Of a DNA stretch of 25,443 bases, positions 8,201-16,645 are shown in pieces; position 1 is the stretch's first letter, and every line of letters begins with the position of its first letter. The notes under the pieces were generated by a model. The model was not told the origin of the DNA. It did not search any database and saw only the letters and a program-made list of their open reading frames with translations. A program made the translations under genes and the position numbers. Origin of the DNA: Candidatus Buchananbacteria bacterium (GTDB lineage: Bacteria > Patescibacteriota > Patescibacteriia > CAIXNZ01). The stretch lies in the NCBI GenBank assembly GCA_030592165.1, contig JAUVKC010000006.1, positions 1-25,443 of the forward strand. The letters run 5' to 3'.

Positions 8201-11200
8201 GTTTAAAAACAATTATTTATGATAAGGCCGAATGTGGTGAAGGTATCTATACTGAAAGTTGTTTAATTGATGGAATTTATAATAATAATATTTTAGAAAT
8301 AGATTGTTTGAATGATGGTCATGAATTTAATAGATTTTGTAATACAAGTCTTTTACAATATGATCGTTGTGATAACCCCCAATTCATTAATAGCGAAGAA
8401 ACTGCTTCAGAACAATGTGTAATAAATAGTGGTTTGTGGATAGAAGAATGTGAAAAAGACGGAGTTGTTAGAACTGAATTAGCTACCCAAGCAGATTGTG
8501 AGATTGACATAAATCAAGGTACTTGGTTGCAAAGATGTGAGGGCGCTGTTTTGTATGGTTCTGATTCAATTCAGAATAATCCACAAAATAAGCAAGAATG
8601 TACCCAAGTTTTAGGTGAGTGGCTTGGTGAAGGTCCGTTTAGTAAGTTTGCTCGTATTACAAAGTTTAATGAAAATGTAAAAAGTGGTTTGAGTAGATTA
8701 GATATTGATACAGGAGTATTACCAGCAGATGCTGAATTTCAGTTAGTTTATAAAATTAAATTTGATGATGAAAATAATTTATTAACAAAGGGTGGCGATG
8801 TTTATACTTCTTCAGCTTATATTGCAACTAATCAATTTTTGTCAGAGCCAATTACCATGAATTTAGCCAAAATTAATAATAGTCCTTTTAATCCTGATAA
8901 TGAAGTTAATAGTACCGTATTTGATCCAGGACAAATATATGATCAGGTAACTACTACTTTGATTACCTCAAAACCAGGTAACGAATTAGATCTTATTTTT
9001 ACATTGCCTGGCGGAGATCCTGGAACTATTGTTTCTTTTGATGATCTTAGCTTGTATTTAAATACTATTGGTCAATTGAGAAATTTTAGTTTTCATACAC
9101 CATACAGCGACTATGAAGTGAATAATAAAATTTATTATAAAATATCGCCAGAAAATTTAACCTGTAATGGTTATAGTTTTGGTGATCCAGCTCCTTTGAG
9201 AAGAGATGAACAAGGTAATAAAATCTTTGGTAGAATACTTTGTTCTGAAAAGAATGGCTACTGGGATGATGAATTAGTTTATAGAGATGTGGCTGATTGT
9301 TATATTTATGAACCTGATTTAGATATTTGCTCAAATTATATGAAAGTTTGTCAGCCTGAAGAGGTTGGCTGTCAGCTTTATACTCCTTTGGATGGTGACC
9401 CATCAATTCCAGGAGTAGTTAGTGCAACAGATTATTGTCCGGCTGACTGTGTAGGATTTGAAACATACAAACAAGAAGGAACCCTTTATGAACCTGAACC
9501 AGAAAATTTGTTTAATTATTTTATACCCCAGACAGCATTTCAATGTAGCTTGGAAGAGGTCGGTTGTTCCCAGTTTACGAATTTAGATGAAGTTTCTCAA
9601 GGTGGTGAGGGTGTTGAATATTTTACATATTTAAGGCAGTGTATTAAACCTAATTTAGGTCTTGGAGAGAAAACGTTTTTTAATTGGCAAGGCTCAGCAA
9701 CCGGATCTCCTCAATTAAATAAATATGAATTTGAAGCAAATTTAACCACTGGTGCTCCAAGAACCATAAATGATGAAGGTGATTGCCGTTTAACTATAGG
9801 TGAAAATAATTTAAATTGTATAAATTTCTTTGATAATCAAGGATCTGAGTATTATCGAGATATTAAAAAAACAATTTCAGTTTCTGATAGTTGTTTGCCA
9901 TACAGAAAAACTGAGTCAACTGAAGATAACTGTGCTCAAACAAATGGTCGTTGGCAAGGTGATATTAGTGCTTGTATTTATGATGCTATTCCTCAGGAAG
10001 CGATTGCTTGTCGAGCAGCAGCAAATAATTGTCGGTCGTATATAGGTAATCAGGGCAATAATGTTTTTGTGCAAATATTTGATAATTTTGAAACAAGTAT
10101 TCATGATTGGGAAAGTACTGACGGCGGTTTAGCTTTGACAGGTGAATCTATTCAAGCTGGCGGACATTCATTGTTTGTGGAAGGTGCTATTAATTCTATT
10201 AATAAGTCAACAGAAATTAATTCCGGTAACTTATATACTTTATCATTTTGGGCTAAGGCTGCTGCTAATGGAGAAAAACTGACAGTAAGATTTAGCTCAG
10301 CTTTGTCTGATAATAATGATTCAACCCAAGAAGACTTTGCCAGTACTTTGAATCAAATTGAGTTATCATCTGAGTGGCAAAATTATAGTTTAGGCCCTGT
10401 CTATGTTTCTTGGTCAGATACTTCAGGTAATAGTTTGGTTTTTGATGAAATTGATGGTGCTATATATTTGGATAATATATTACTTAAATCAGTTAGAGAT
10501 ACAGTTTATGTGGTTAAAGATTCCTGGACGACCCCTTCATCTTGTAATGAAGATATTTATGGCAATTCTGAACCGCTAGGTATGCTAGGTTGTCAGGCTT
10601 ACAATAATACTTTTGAACAACGGCATAATTTGAAATCTTTTAGTAATTTATGTCGAGAAAGTGTTGTTGGTTGCGAACTTTTGATTGATACTAAAAATTC
10701 AATCAATGGTAATAAAGTAGTTTATAATAATGATAATGAAAGCCAGAAAGATGATTATACTGTTGAACGAGATAATTTAGTTACTTATGTTTTAGATAAT
10801 AATTATACTTGTAGTCGGGCTGATAAAGGTTGTCAACGCATAGGTGAAAAAAATATTGAAGGGATAGTGTATGGTGATGTTTATATAAAAAATAATCCTG
10901 ATAAATATTATGATGTGCCAAATGCTATTATGTGTAATAATGATGAATTGGGTTGTACAGAGTTATTGTCTGACCGAGGTAGTCCGGCATATTATAAAAT
11001 TGAAAAAGACAAACTATGTGATTTTAAAAAAGAAAGTGTTAATGGTTTTGTGGTAAATGGTTGGTTTAAGACGGGAAGTCAATATCTTGGTTGTGGGTCT
11101 ATTGAAGCTACTTCAAATCAAGACTGTAATGATATTGGAGGTGTTTGGAGTTCTTTATTTAATCAATGTACACCTGTCTTGAATGATGTTTTTGACCAAA

Positions 11201-13050
11201 AGACATGTCAATTGCAGGATGGTGAATGGAGTGATTCAAAATGTTTAGCTTCACCTTTTACTATTTATAAAGTTTTTGAAGCAAATAAATATAAAGGTTA
11301 TGTTGGTCAATGCTCTGCGGCTTGGAGCGGTTGTACTGAGTTTATTGATATTAATCCAAATTTTGTAACCAATGGTAGTTTTGAATTTACAAATGAATTT
11401 GGTTTAAGTAACTGGACAACTAAAGCAGCTCAGTCTGGAACTAATTTGATTGAAAATAATATAGTTAAATTAGGGCGTAAATCTATAAAATTAATTAAAC
11501 GTACAGATCAGGTTTGCCCATCAACCGTTGTTTCTCCTGCTTGTGGTGAAGCAGATCCTTATGCTATTTCTCAGGGTATATCTCTTTTGGAAAAAGGCAA
11601 GAGTTATAAATTGTCATTTTATTATAATATTCCGGAAGATGCTTTAGGTATTGGTGAAGAGTGTCCGTTACCTCAGGCTTCAGTTCAATTAAATAGATAC
11701 ATTGATTTATCAGGTAATCAAAAAGCAGAAGGTGAAGTGATTACTTATGATGCTGAAACAGGTTGGAAAAAAGTAGAATATTTGTTTACCGTTCCTCATG
11801 GTGAGTGTTCTGATGATACTTTATTAACCAAGACTGATTGTCAGGCTGATGCAGCAAATATATGGACAAGTTTTGCTGAATTGCAAAATTACGAACTGGT
11901 TATTTATGCTCCAAGAAATGAAAATGAAACCTTAGATCTTAATAATTGTCCTAAATCATTTATAGTTTATGATCAGGTAGAAATAAAAGAAAATACTGAA
12001 GACAAATATTATCTTTTGGATACAGGTAATGACATTGATCGTAATAGTTGTACTTCAGTTGATTGGGACAGTGGTTGTGTTCAGTTTACTAATACTTTGT
12101 CTGATCAAAATGAATTAATAAAAGTTGATAAGGATCGTAATTGTGCAGAATGGGCAGTTTGTACGCAAACAAATGATGATGGTGAATGTCTTAACATTGA
12201 TTTGTGTAAAAAAGATCTTGGGGGCGAATGTGTGGCATTTTCAGCTAAAAAAGATAATGTCCGTTACGATTTGGATAGTGAGCCATTAATTGTTAATAGA
12301 ATAAGTGATTTTAATACGCAAAAGGGTTATATCTATCGTTATGGTGCTGGCGCATTTAATGATATTAATCAATGGCGTGCTGGTGATTATTCTGGATATA
12401 CCTTAGCTCAAAGGTATCCTCTTGAAAGCGAGCTAGTTAAAGGTTTTTCTCAGTATGAACATCAGGTCGATCTGGATTCAACTGAAGAATTTTCCAAGGT
12501 AGAAGATTATCGTTATATCGAGCCAACTTGTAAAATTTTCCCAAATAAAAATTCTCCATTACCATATGATTTATCTTTAAAACAGCAGTATTCTAATATT
12601 CAAAATATTTATAGCCCTACTTATAAAAATAATTCAGGAACGCTTGGTAATATGTGTAGTTATGAAAAAGTCGATGCTGGATCTGTAATTACTTATTTCC
12701 CAATCAATGGAATTGACAAGGGTGCTAATATTTGTATGGCACCTGCAAATGTTAAAGGTGCTGTTCGTTCTGGTGATAATTGTACCGCTGAACAAGCTGA
12801 ATCTGTGGCAACTATTAAAACAATCCACGGTCTTGAAGGTATGTGTTTGGAATTTGATATTTTAAACTCTGTTTATGCTGATGTCTATAAAGATGTTTTT
12901 AAGTCTTGTAGTTCAGAAATTTTTGATACTCAGGCTGGTTGTGAGACAGTAGAAAATCCTAGTCGTGTTTGGGGCGGTCCAGAATATCAGCCATATGCTT
13001 GTTTAACTTATTATCCATTTATAATAGATTTATATCCTAATAATGAATAG
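5275..13050 (+). CDS. giant secreted Cys-rich repeat protein with jelly-roll (CBM-like) regions
   Basis: A 2591-residue protein with no enzyme I recognise. A Sec-type signal (about 1-39) ends near KAEA, so the body is exported. Residues 40-720 are mostly helical and Cys-poor, ending in an acidic DGDGDDDDE loop near 724-732. From about 890 to 2270 come about ten copies of C-x5-G-C (for example CSAANAGC at 893, CARKSEGC at 935, CQPEEVGC at 1359, CSAAWSGC at 2013), usually followed two residues on by F, Y or L. A second motif, C-x(3-7)-G-x-W, appears about eight times. Three regions look like galactose-binding/CBM jelly rolls (about 955-1265, 1602-1741 and 2029-2238), each opening FDSSFE-, FDNFET- or TNGSFE-like and closing with a VxxDxVxI-type strand. 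It overlaps the VirB6-like gene by 8 bases. A surface adhesin or fibre subunit is an inference. Confidence 0.85.
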   Translation: MGINFKSNNKKVIISIITVIFIFSNFYFLLFWQVNKAEATIPVIDSIQVALHGGSVAGDVTERITTKIWDEIKAVFFKNVLGNLSNLLAQQAAVYVASGGAGEAPQFITDFEGFITGYAEAAVTDFVATVIQDLTGINICTLDPSISIDLAINIPTFPEWSGYKPSCDWQTLRSHWEKIGQKSLTDFISADFGIGQGGQFAESTELMSNSIVADETLMVWDIALLGNGLPTNCPERRPGKDVICPQNDAYKNLAKLAADLDKETAILESDVNLMLSNALQDNAIKLSVGSFKIVPENINIIKKAWLDKLNPKIEAINKLVAVFSGCKNKSATELSVRAKKCEPALVNLNVASPPTAATSGSEDAVLLSNVFEQGWREKINYIESAGNSLNSGFEYLKNQVSQQFTPEFFEGSAAYNTALAKDLFNPEANEFNAYEQLSRQIAAQGLSAYLNQNLQAGIGKGWKAATDRIGDTIRTPANMISEKSVEDVIKSKGTAKEYTKSVAADALGVFMETLWNQLIQRLLEGLAGPSHESYSTKVLQEQSSAFDLQVSNIYNPFEQEIISQKGVERYVETLVKKYTVNYTFKALNLLADFQLKIDGQVNPNLYNNVIDSNLAIAINDKLTIAEAINQNKLIGDFKFSWDEDAEAGTYHLANIKKLRKARVVPLGLELAVELIRDCNYRKSEAPDFVDISQNNLYGFDDYANHPYKTQRLRNCLFKPYSGLDGDGDDDDELLSLEDVRNINKQKMNLVLNATLADVVNGFARHGSEFCGSFDIEESPFCNLVDPNWVLKLPATQCSVQTDLEPYNELLVTNDIGQRYSSCPDLASCLQEDARGGCVGENYGFCVKEKNEWQFGVDSCPSEFNSCTTFKVTGDEESSSVSYLKNTLSGSDICSAANAGCEWYATKKVNGAWVDFADTDEAQSERIYLNRYAQECARKSEGCNEFSAFRNPNNNLIFDSSFEYTKEGYFPQSWDFRLKTIIYDKAECGEGIYTESCLIDGIYNNNILEIDCLNDGHEFNRFCNTSLLQYDRCDNPQFINSEETASEQCVINSGLWIEECEKDGVVRTELATQADCEIDINQGTWLQRCEGAVLYGSDSIQNNPQNKQECTQVLGEWLGEGPFSKFARITKFNENVKSGLSRLDIDTGVLPADAEFQLVYKIKFDDENNLLTKGGDVYTSSAYIATNQFLSEPITMNLAKINNSPFNPDNEVNSTVFDPGQIYDQVTTTLITSKPGNELDLIFTLPGGDPGTIVSFDDLSLYLNTIGQLRNFSFHTPYSDYEVNNKIYYKISPENLTCNGYSFGDPAPLRRDEQGNKIFGRILCSEKNGYWDDELVYRDVADCYIYEPDLDICSNYMKVCQPEEVGCQLYTPLDGDPSIPGVVSATDYCPADCVGFETYKQEGTLYEPEPENLFNYFIPQTAFQCSLEEVGCSQFTNLDEVSQGGEGVEYFTYLRQCIKPNLGLGEKTFFNWQGSATGSPQLNKYEFEANLTTGAPRTINDEGDCRLTIGENNLNCINFFDNQGSEYYRDIKKTISVSDSCLPYRKTESTEDNCAQTNGRWQGDISACIYDAIPQEAIACRAAANNCRSYIGNQGNNVFVQIFDNFETSIHDWESTDGGLALTGESIQAGGHSLFVEGAINSINKSTEINSGNLYTLSFWAKAAANGEKLTVRFSSALSDNNDSTQEDFASTLNQIELSSEWQNYSLGPVYVSWSDTSGNSLVFDEIDGAIYLDNILLKSVRDTVYVVKDSWTTPSSCNEDIYGNSEPLGMLGCQAYNNTFEQRHNLKSFSNLCRESVVGCELLIDTKNSINGNKVVYNNDNESQKDDYTVERDNLVTYVLDNNYTCSRADKGCQRIGEKNIEGIVYGDVYIKNNPDKYYDVPNAIMCNNDELGCTELLSDRGSPAYYKIEKDKLCDFKKESVNGFVVNGWFKTGSQYLGCGSIEATSNQDCNDIGGVWSSLFNQCTPVLNDVFDQKTCQLQDGEWSDSKCLASPFTIYKVFEANKYKGYVGQCSAAWSGCTEFIDINPNFVTNGSFEFTNEFGLSNWTTKAAQSGTNLIENNIVKLGRKSIKLIKRTDQVCPSTVVSPACGEADPYAISQGISLLEKGKSYKLSFYYNIPEDALGIGEECPLPQASVQLNRYIDLSGNQKAEGEVITYDAETGWKKVEYLFTVPHGECSDDTLLTKTDCQADAANIWTSFAELQNYELVIYAPRNENETLDLNNCPKSFIVYDQVEIKENTEDKYYLLDTGNDIDRNSCTSVDWDSGCVQFTNTLSDQNELIKVDKDRNCAEWAVCTQTNDDGECLNIDLCKKDLGGECVAFSAKKDNVRYDLDSEPLIVNRISDFNTQKGYIYRYGAGAFNDINQWRAGDYSGYTLAQRYPLESELVKGFSQYEHQVDLDSTEEFSKVEDYRYIEPTCKIFPNKNSPLPYDLSLKQQYSNIQNIYSPTYKNNSGTLGNMCSYEKVDAGSVITYFPINGIDKGANICMAPANVKGAVRSGDNCTAEQAESVATIKTIHGLEGMCLEFDILNSVYADVYKDVFKSCSSEIFDTQAGCETVENPSRVWGGPEYQPYACLTYYPFIIDLYPNNE

Positions 13051-16000
13051 AATTAACAAAAAAACAATTCTAAAGATAATTTTGATCCTGTTGGTTACGA
13101 TTAGTTTTTTTGGTGGGCAAATTGTTGGAGCTGTTGATGATCCGCCGTCTGGTGATCTTATTGGTCCTTCAGCACCGCCTGCTGAAGAAAAGGTTGCTAG
13201 TGATAAAAAAACAGTTGAAGATAAAGCAGCAGCCGACAAAAAAGCAGCTGGGGGAACTGGGGGAACTTCTGCTGAAGGTGCTTCATCAGGTGGTTCAACT
13301 GCAGAAGTAGGCCTAGCAGGACAGATTAGAAATGCCTTGATGGAAGTAGTTACATTTATTCCAAAAATGCTAATAATATTGTTTGGTAAACTTCTGATTA
13401 TTTTAATGAAAGTGGTTGTTTGGCTTAGTCTTTATAACCGGTTTATTGATAATCCATATGTTAATGAAGGGTGGGTGATTATGCGTGATTTAGTTAATAT
13501 GTTTTTTATTCTTGGATTACTTTTTATAGCTTTTGTGACGGTTTTGAAAATAGAAAAATATTCCTGGAATAAACTCTTAGGCAAATTATTAGTTATGGCG
13601 ATATTGGTAAATTTTAGTAAAACAATTACGGGTGTAATTATTGATTTTTTTCAGGTTATTATGATTACTTTTGTAGCCTCTTATCGTGATATTACGGCCG
13701 GTAATATTTTTCAGGGATTAGCTATTACAGATTGGTTTAATGCAACCGAATCTATTTCTGGTGCAGAAGGTGCTGAAGCTTTTGCATCAACTATCCTGGC
13801 CCTTATTTTTTCAGTTATTTCTTGTTTGGTTATTATGATTTTTTGTGTAATTTTAGCTTTTAGAATAGTAGCTTTATGGCTTTTAATAGTTTTTTCACCT
13901 TTAGCATTTTTTACATGGGTTTTTGGTGATGTTGGTGGTCAGGTCGGTAAGTTAGGTTCAAGATGGTGGAAAGAATTTTTTAATTATTGTTTGATTGGTC
14001 CGTTTTTGGCTTTTTTCTTATGGTTATCAGTTTTAACAATGGCTAATTTAAATATCGATCAAATGGTTCCAGAGGAACAGTATTCTAAAGCGGAAAGAAC
14101 TGATCAAGCTTTGCCCTCAAAAGCCAGTTCAATGGATAATATGATTGGTTTTTTAATGGGTATTATAATGCTTGTGGCAGGACTTAAATTTTCTGCTGAT
14201 TTTGCAGTTGCTGGTGCTGGTTGGGGTAATAAACAAATGTCAAAATTGGGTCGTGGCACCCAAAGTCTTATGGGCAGAGCAGCTAAAGGATATTATGGTC
14301 AGAAAATAGCTCCGACACTAAGAGGTTCTGCTGAAGGTATTGGTAAGCGATGGCAGACTAGAGGCGGGCTTGCCGGAGCAGCTGGACAATTAGCTAAAAT
14401 GCCAACGGCAGCTTTAAGAAAGGCTGGAAAGGGACTAGAAAGAGCCGGAACAAGAGGTCGTTCTGATGGTACGCAAGAAAAAGGTGTACTTGCTGGGATT
14501 GGTAAGGCAATGAGAAAAACCGGTGAAGCACCAGGTGAGTTGGGGACAAAAGCCAAGGAAGCATGGCAGAAAAAAGAAGCTGAGGGTGGAGTAATAGGTA
14601 AATCAATGGAATATTCAAGAAAAGGTGCAAAAGGAGGTGTTGCTGTTGCTGCTGCGCCATTTAAAATACCTTTAACAGCTAAACAAAGAGAATTTGAAAG
14701 AGAACAAACTAGGACTGCAATGTCTGGGTATGTTTCAGGTGACTTTAAAGAACGAAGAGCAGCTGAAGCCAAAAGGTCAGATGAGATTTTTGCTATGGAA
14801 GGCATTGACCCACAAAATATGGATAAAGTAAAATCTTATGTTGATGATGTGAAAGATGGTAAAAGAAATTATAACCCTCAGATGATGGAAGGTGCTGTTC
14901 GGGCTTTGGCCAAGGGTGGTAAATTAACTGAACCAGAATATTTAAATGATATAAAAGATAAATTTGGTTTTATGCAGGATAGGGATCCTCTTGAACAGAT
15001 TCTTTTGGATGAAGAATTAGAAAATTCAGTTCAAGAAAAAACAGGTTATCGTCCTTCATTCTCAAATTATATTTATAATCCAGCTACTAATGAAGTTGAG
15101 GATATTACTGCACTGGAAAATGGTAAAAAATCAGCTGTAGCTAATTTGGCAGCAGATAGTGGCTTGTCTCAAGATGTTATAAATGAAGAACTGGATAATA
15201 TTGATATGACAAAATTAATGAAAACAAACGAAGATGGTACTTTTGAAATAGATACAAAAAGTAAAGAATTTACTAGTGCAACAGGTGATAAGAAATCAGT
15301 TATTGCTGCCATTGCACTATCTGAAGGAAAATATAAAACATATAAATCTGAAGTTGGTGTTGATGATCCTGAAAGATTTGAGCATGACTTTCACAGGATT
15401 TCTCGGTCAACAGAAATAAAAAATAAACGTTCAACTGAAAGAATTCAGGGTATTCAAACTGCCAATATGCAACAATCAAAGAATTTTCATAATACTACCA
15501 GTGCAATGAGTGCTGGTGAGCATGGTGAAGATATTGCTTTTGACCAATTAACTGGTGCAGTTCGTAATGTTAAAAATGTTTCAGGTCTTGAAGAAAAAGG
15601 TTTAAAAAATGGTAATACCAAAGCTAGATTTATGTTGGGTGATAATGATGAAAGATTAGCAGTTTTGAAAGATAATAAGGGTTCATTTAAAGGTGAAATA
15701 AAGCAAATCGAAGATGCTAATGGTGGTAAGAGTATTGATGATATTACTGCTGATGAATTAGGTAATGCTACAATTGTCCAGAAACTTGATAAAAAGAAAT
15801 CTAATATGACACTTGATGATATGGAAAAATCTCAAAAATATATTGAAGCTACTAGTGCTACCTATGATGTTGATGGTCGTCGTGAGGATGATGGCGAAAT
15901 AAGTGAATCATTAAAATTAGAAATAAATAAAAGAAGAGAATCCGAGGGTGTTACAGGTAAATTAAATGAAAACCTAACTGATGTCAGACCAACAGTTGTT

Positions 16001-16642
16001 GATGTAATAGATAATCGAGGAGCAGATATGCTTAAGGCAACAAAAGGCATGGATAAAGAAACAAGAAAAGATGCTATTCAAACTGAGGTTCAAAATATTC
16101 TTGATAATGAAGGTTCATCTGCTGATTCAGGTGAAATTACAGACAATATCATGAAACTAGAAAAAGATTTTGAGAAGAGAAGTAAAGACGGTGCTAGTTT
16201 AAGAAGTAATCTTACTCCTGATTATGATGCAGTTATCCAGGGTATGAATTCTGCTGTAGCCTCTGGTGATCCTAGCAGGGTTGATCAGGGCGAGATTAAT
16301 TTCCAGATAAAGATTTTAACAGATAAATATAATGAACAAATAAAATCTTCTGGCTTGCGAGATAAAGATTTTAAAATTGAAGATATTAAAATTAAATTGG
16401 AAAATATGCGTGATAAAATGGAAAATGTTATGGAATCTCAAAGTGATTATGATGCACAAAGTGTAACTTTAAGAAAATCTATTGAGGCTACTACAGATGA
16501 AAATATGAAGAAAAAAATAAGAGCACAGCTTAAAGATGTTGAAGGCAATAATAGAACTGTTCAAAATCAGTGGCGTAGATATCAAGATGAAATTAAAAAT
16601 ATCATTAAGGGCGAGGTAAAAAAACAAACCCGAAAAAAATAA
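13043..16642 (+). CDS. VirB6/TrbL-like polytopic membrane protein with long cytosolic tail
   Basis: Likely the inner-membrane channel component of a type IV secretion-like apparatus. Residues 1-30 form a signal or first helix, and 31-95 a low-complexity Pro/Ala/Lys/Gly linker. From 98 to 390 there are about six to eight membrane helices, including ALWLLIVFSPLAFFTWVFG and the SRWWKEFFNYCLIGPFLAFF stretch typical of VirB6/TrbL proteins in Patescibacteria. The remaining ~800 residues are soluble: a Gly/Ala/Lys/Arg-rich basic part (about 395-560), then charged, probably coiled-coil sequence to a basic C-terminus (KKQTRKK). Ordinary VirB6 proteins have about 300 residues, so this is an extended form, reminiscent of the long VirB6 proteins of Rickettsiales. 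It starts inside the end of the giant secreted protein gene and lies 3 bases before the next gene. Confidence 0.8.
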   Translation: MNRINKKTILKIILILLVTISFFGGQIVGAVDDPPSGDLIGPSAPPAEEKVASDKKTVEDKAAADKKAAGGTGGTSAEGASSGGSTAEVGLAGQIRNALMEVVTFIPKMLIILFGKLLIILMKVVVWLSLYNRFIDNPYVNEGWVIMRDLVNMFFILGLLFIAFVTVLKIEKYSWNKLLGKLLVMAILVNFSKTITGVIIDFFQVIMITFVASYRDITAGNIFQGLAITDWFNATESISGAEGAEAFASTILALIFSVISCLVIMIFCVILAFRIVALWLLIVFSPLAFFTWVFGDVGGQVGKLGSRWWKEFFNYCLIGPFLAFFLWLSVLTMANLNIDQMVPEEQYSKAERTDQALPSKASSMDNMIGFLMGIIMLVAGLKFSADFAVAGAGWGNKQMSKLGRGTQSLMGRAAKGYYGQKIAPTLRGSAEGIGKRWQTRGGLAGAAGQLAKMPTAALRKAGKGLERAGTRGRSDGTQEKGVLAGIGKAMRKTGEAPGELGTKAKEAWQKKEAEGGVIGKSMEYSRKGAKGGVAVAAAPFKIPLTAKQREFEREQTRTAMSGYVSGDFKERRAAEAKRSDEIFAMEGIDPQNMDKVKSYVDDVKDGKRNYNPQMMEGAVRALAKGGKLTEPEYLNDIKDKFGFMQDRDPLEQILLDEELENSVQEKTGYRPSFSNYIYNPATNEVEDITALENGKKSAVANLAADSGLSQDVINEELDNIDMTKLMKTNEDGTFEIDTKSKEFTSATGDKKSVIAAIALSEGKYKTYKSEVGVDDPERFEHDFHRISRSTEIKNKRSTERIQGIQTANMQQSKNFHNTTSAMSAGEHGEDIAFDQLTGAVRNVKNVSGLEEKGLKNGNTKARFMLGDNDERLAVLKDNKGSFKGEIKQIEDANGGKSIDDITADELGNATIVQKLDKKKSNMTLDDMEKSQKYIEATSATYDVDGRREDDGEISESLKLEINKRRESEGVTGKLNENLTDVRPTVVDVIDNRGADMLKATKGMDKETRKDAIQTEVQNILDNEGSSADSGEITDNIMKLEKDFEKRSKDGASLRSNLTPDYDAVIQGMNSAVASGDPSRVDQGEINFQIKILTDKYNEQIKSSGLRDKDFKIEDIKIKLENMRDKMENVMESQSDYDAQSVTLRKSIEATTDENMKKKIRAQLKDVEGNNRTVQNQWRRYQDEIKNIIKGEVKKQTRKK

Positions 16643-16645
16643 ATT

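Noticed and set aside
14299..14805. 168-codon open frame on the - strand inside the VirB6-like gene
   Set aside because: It mirrors the Gly/Ala/Lys-rich low-complexity coding region, where antisense stops are rare; no family signature.
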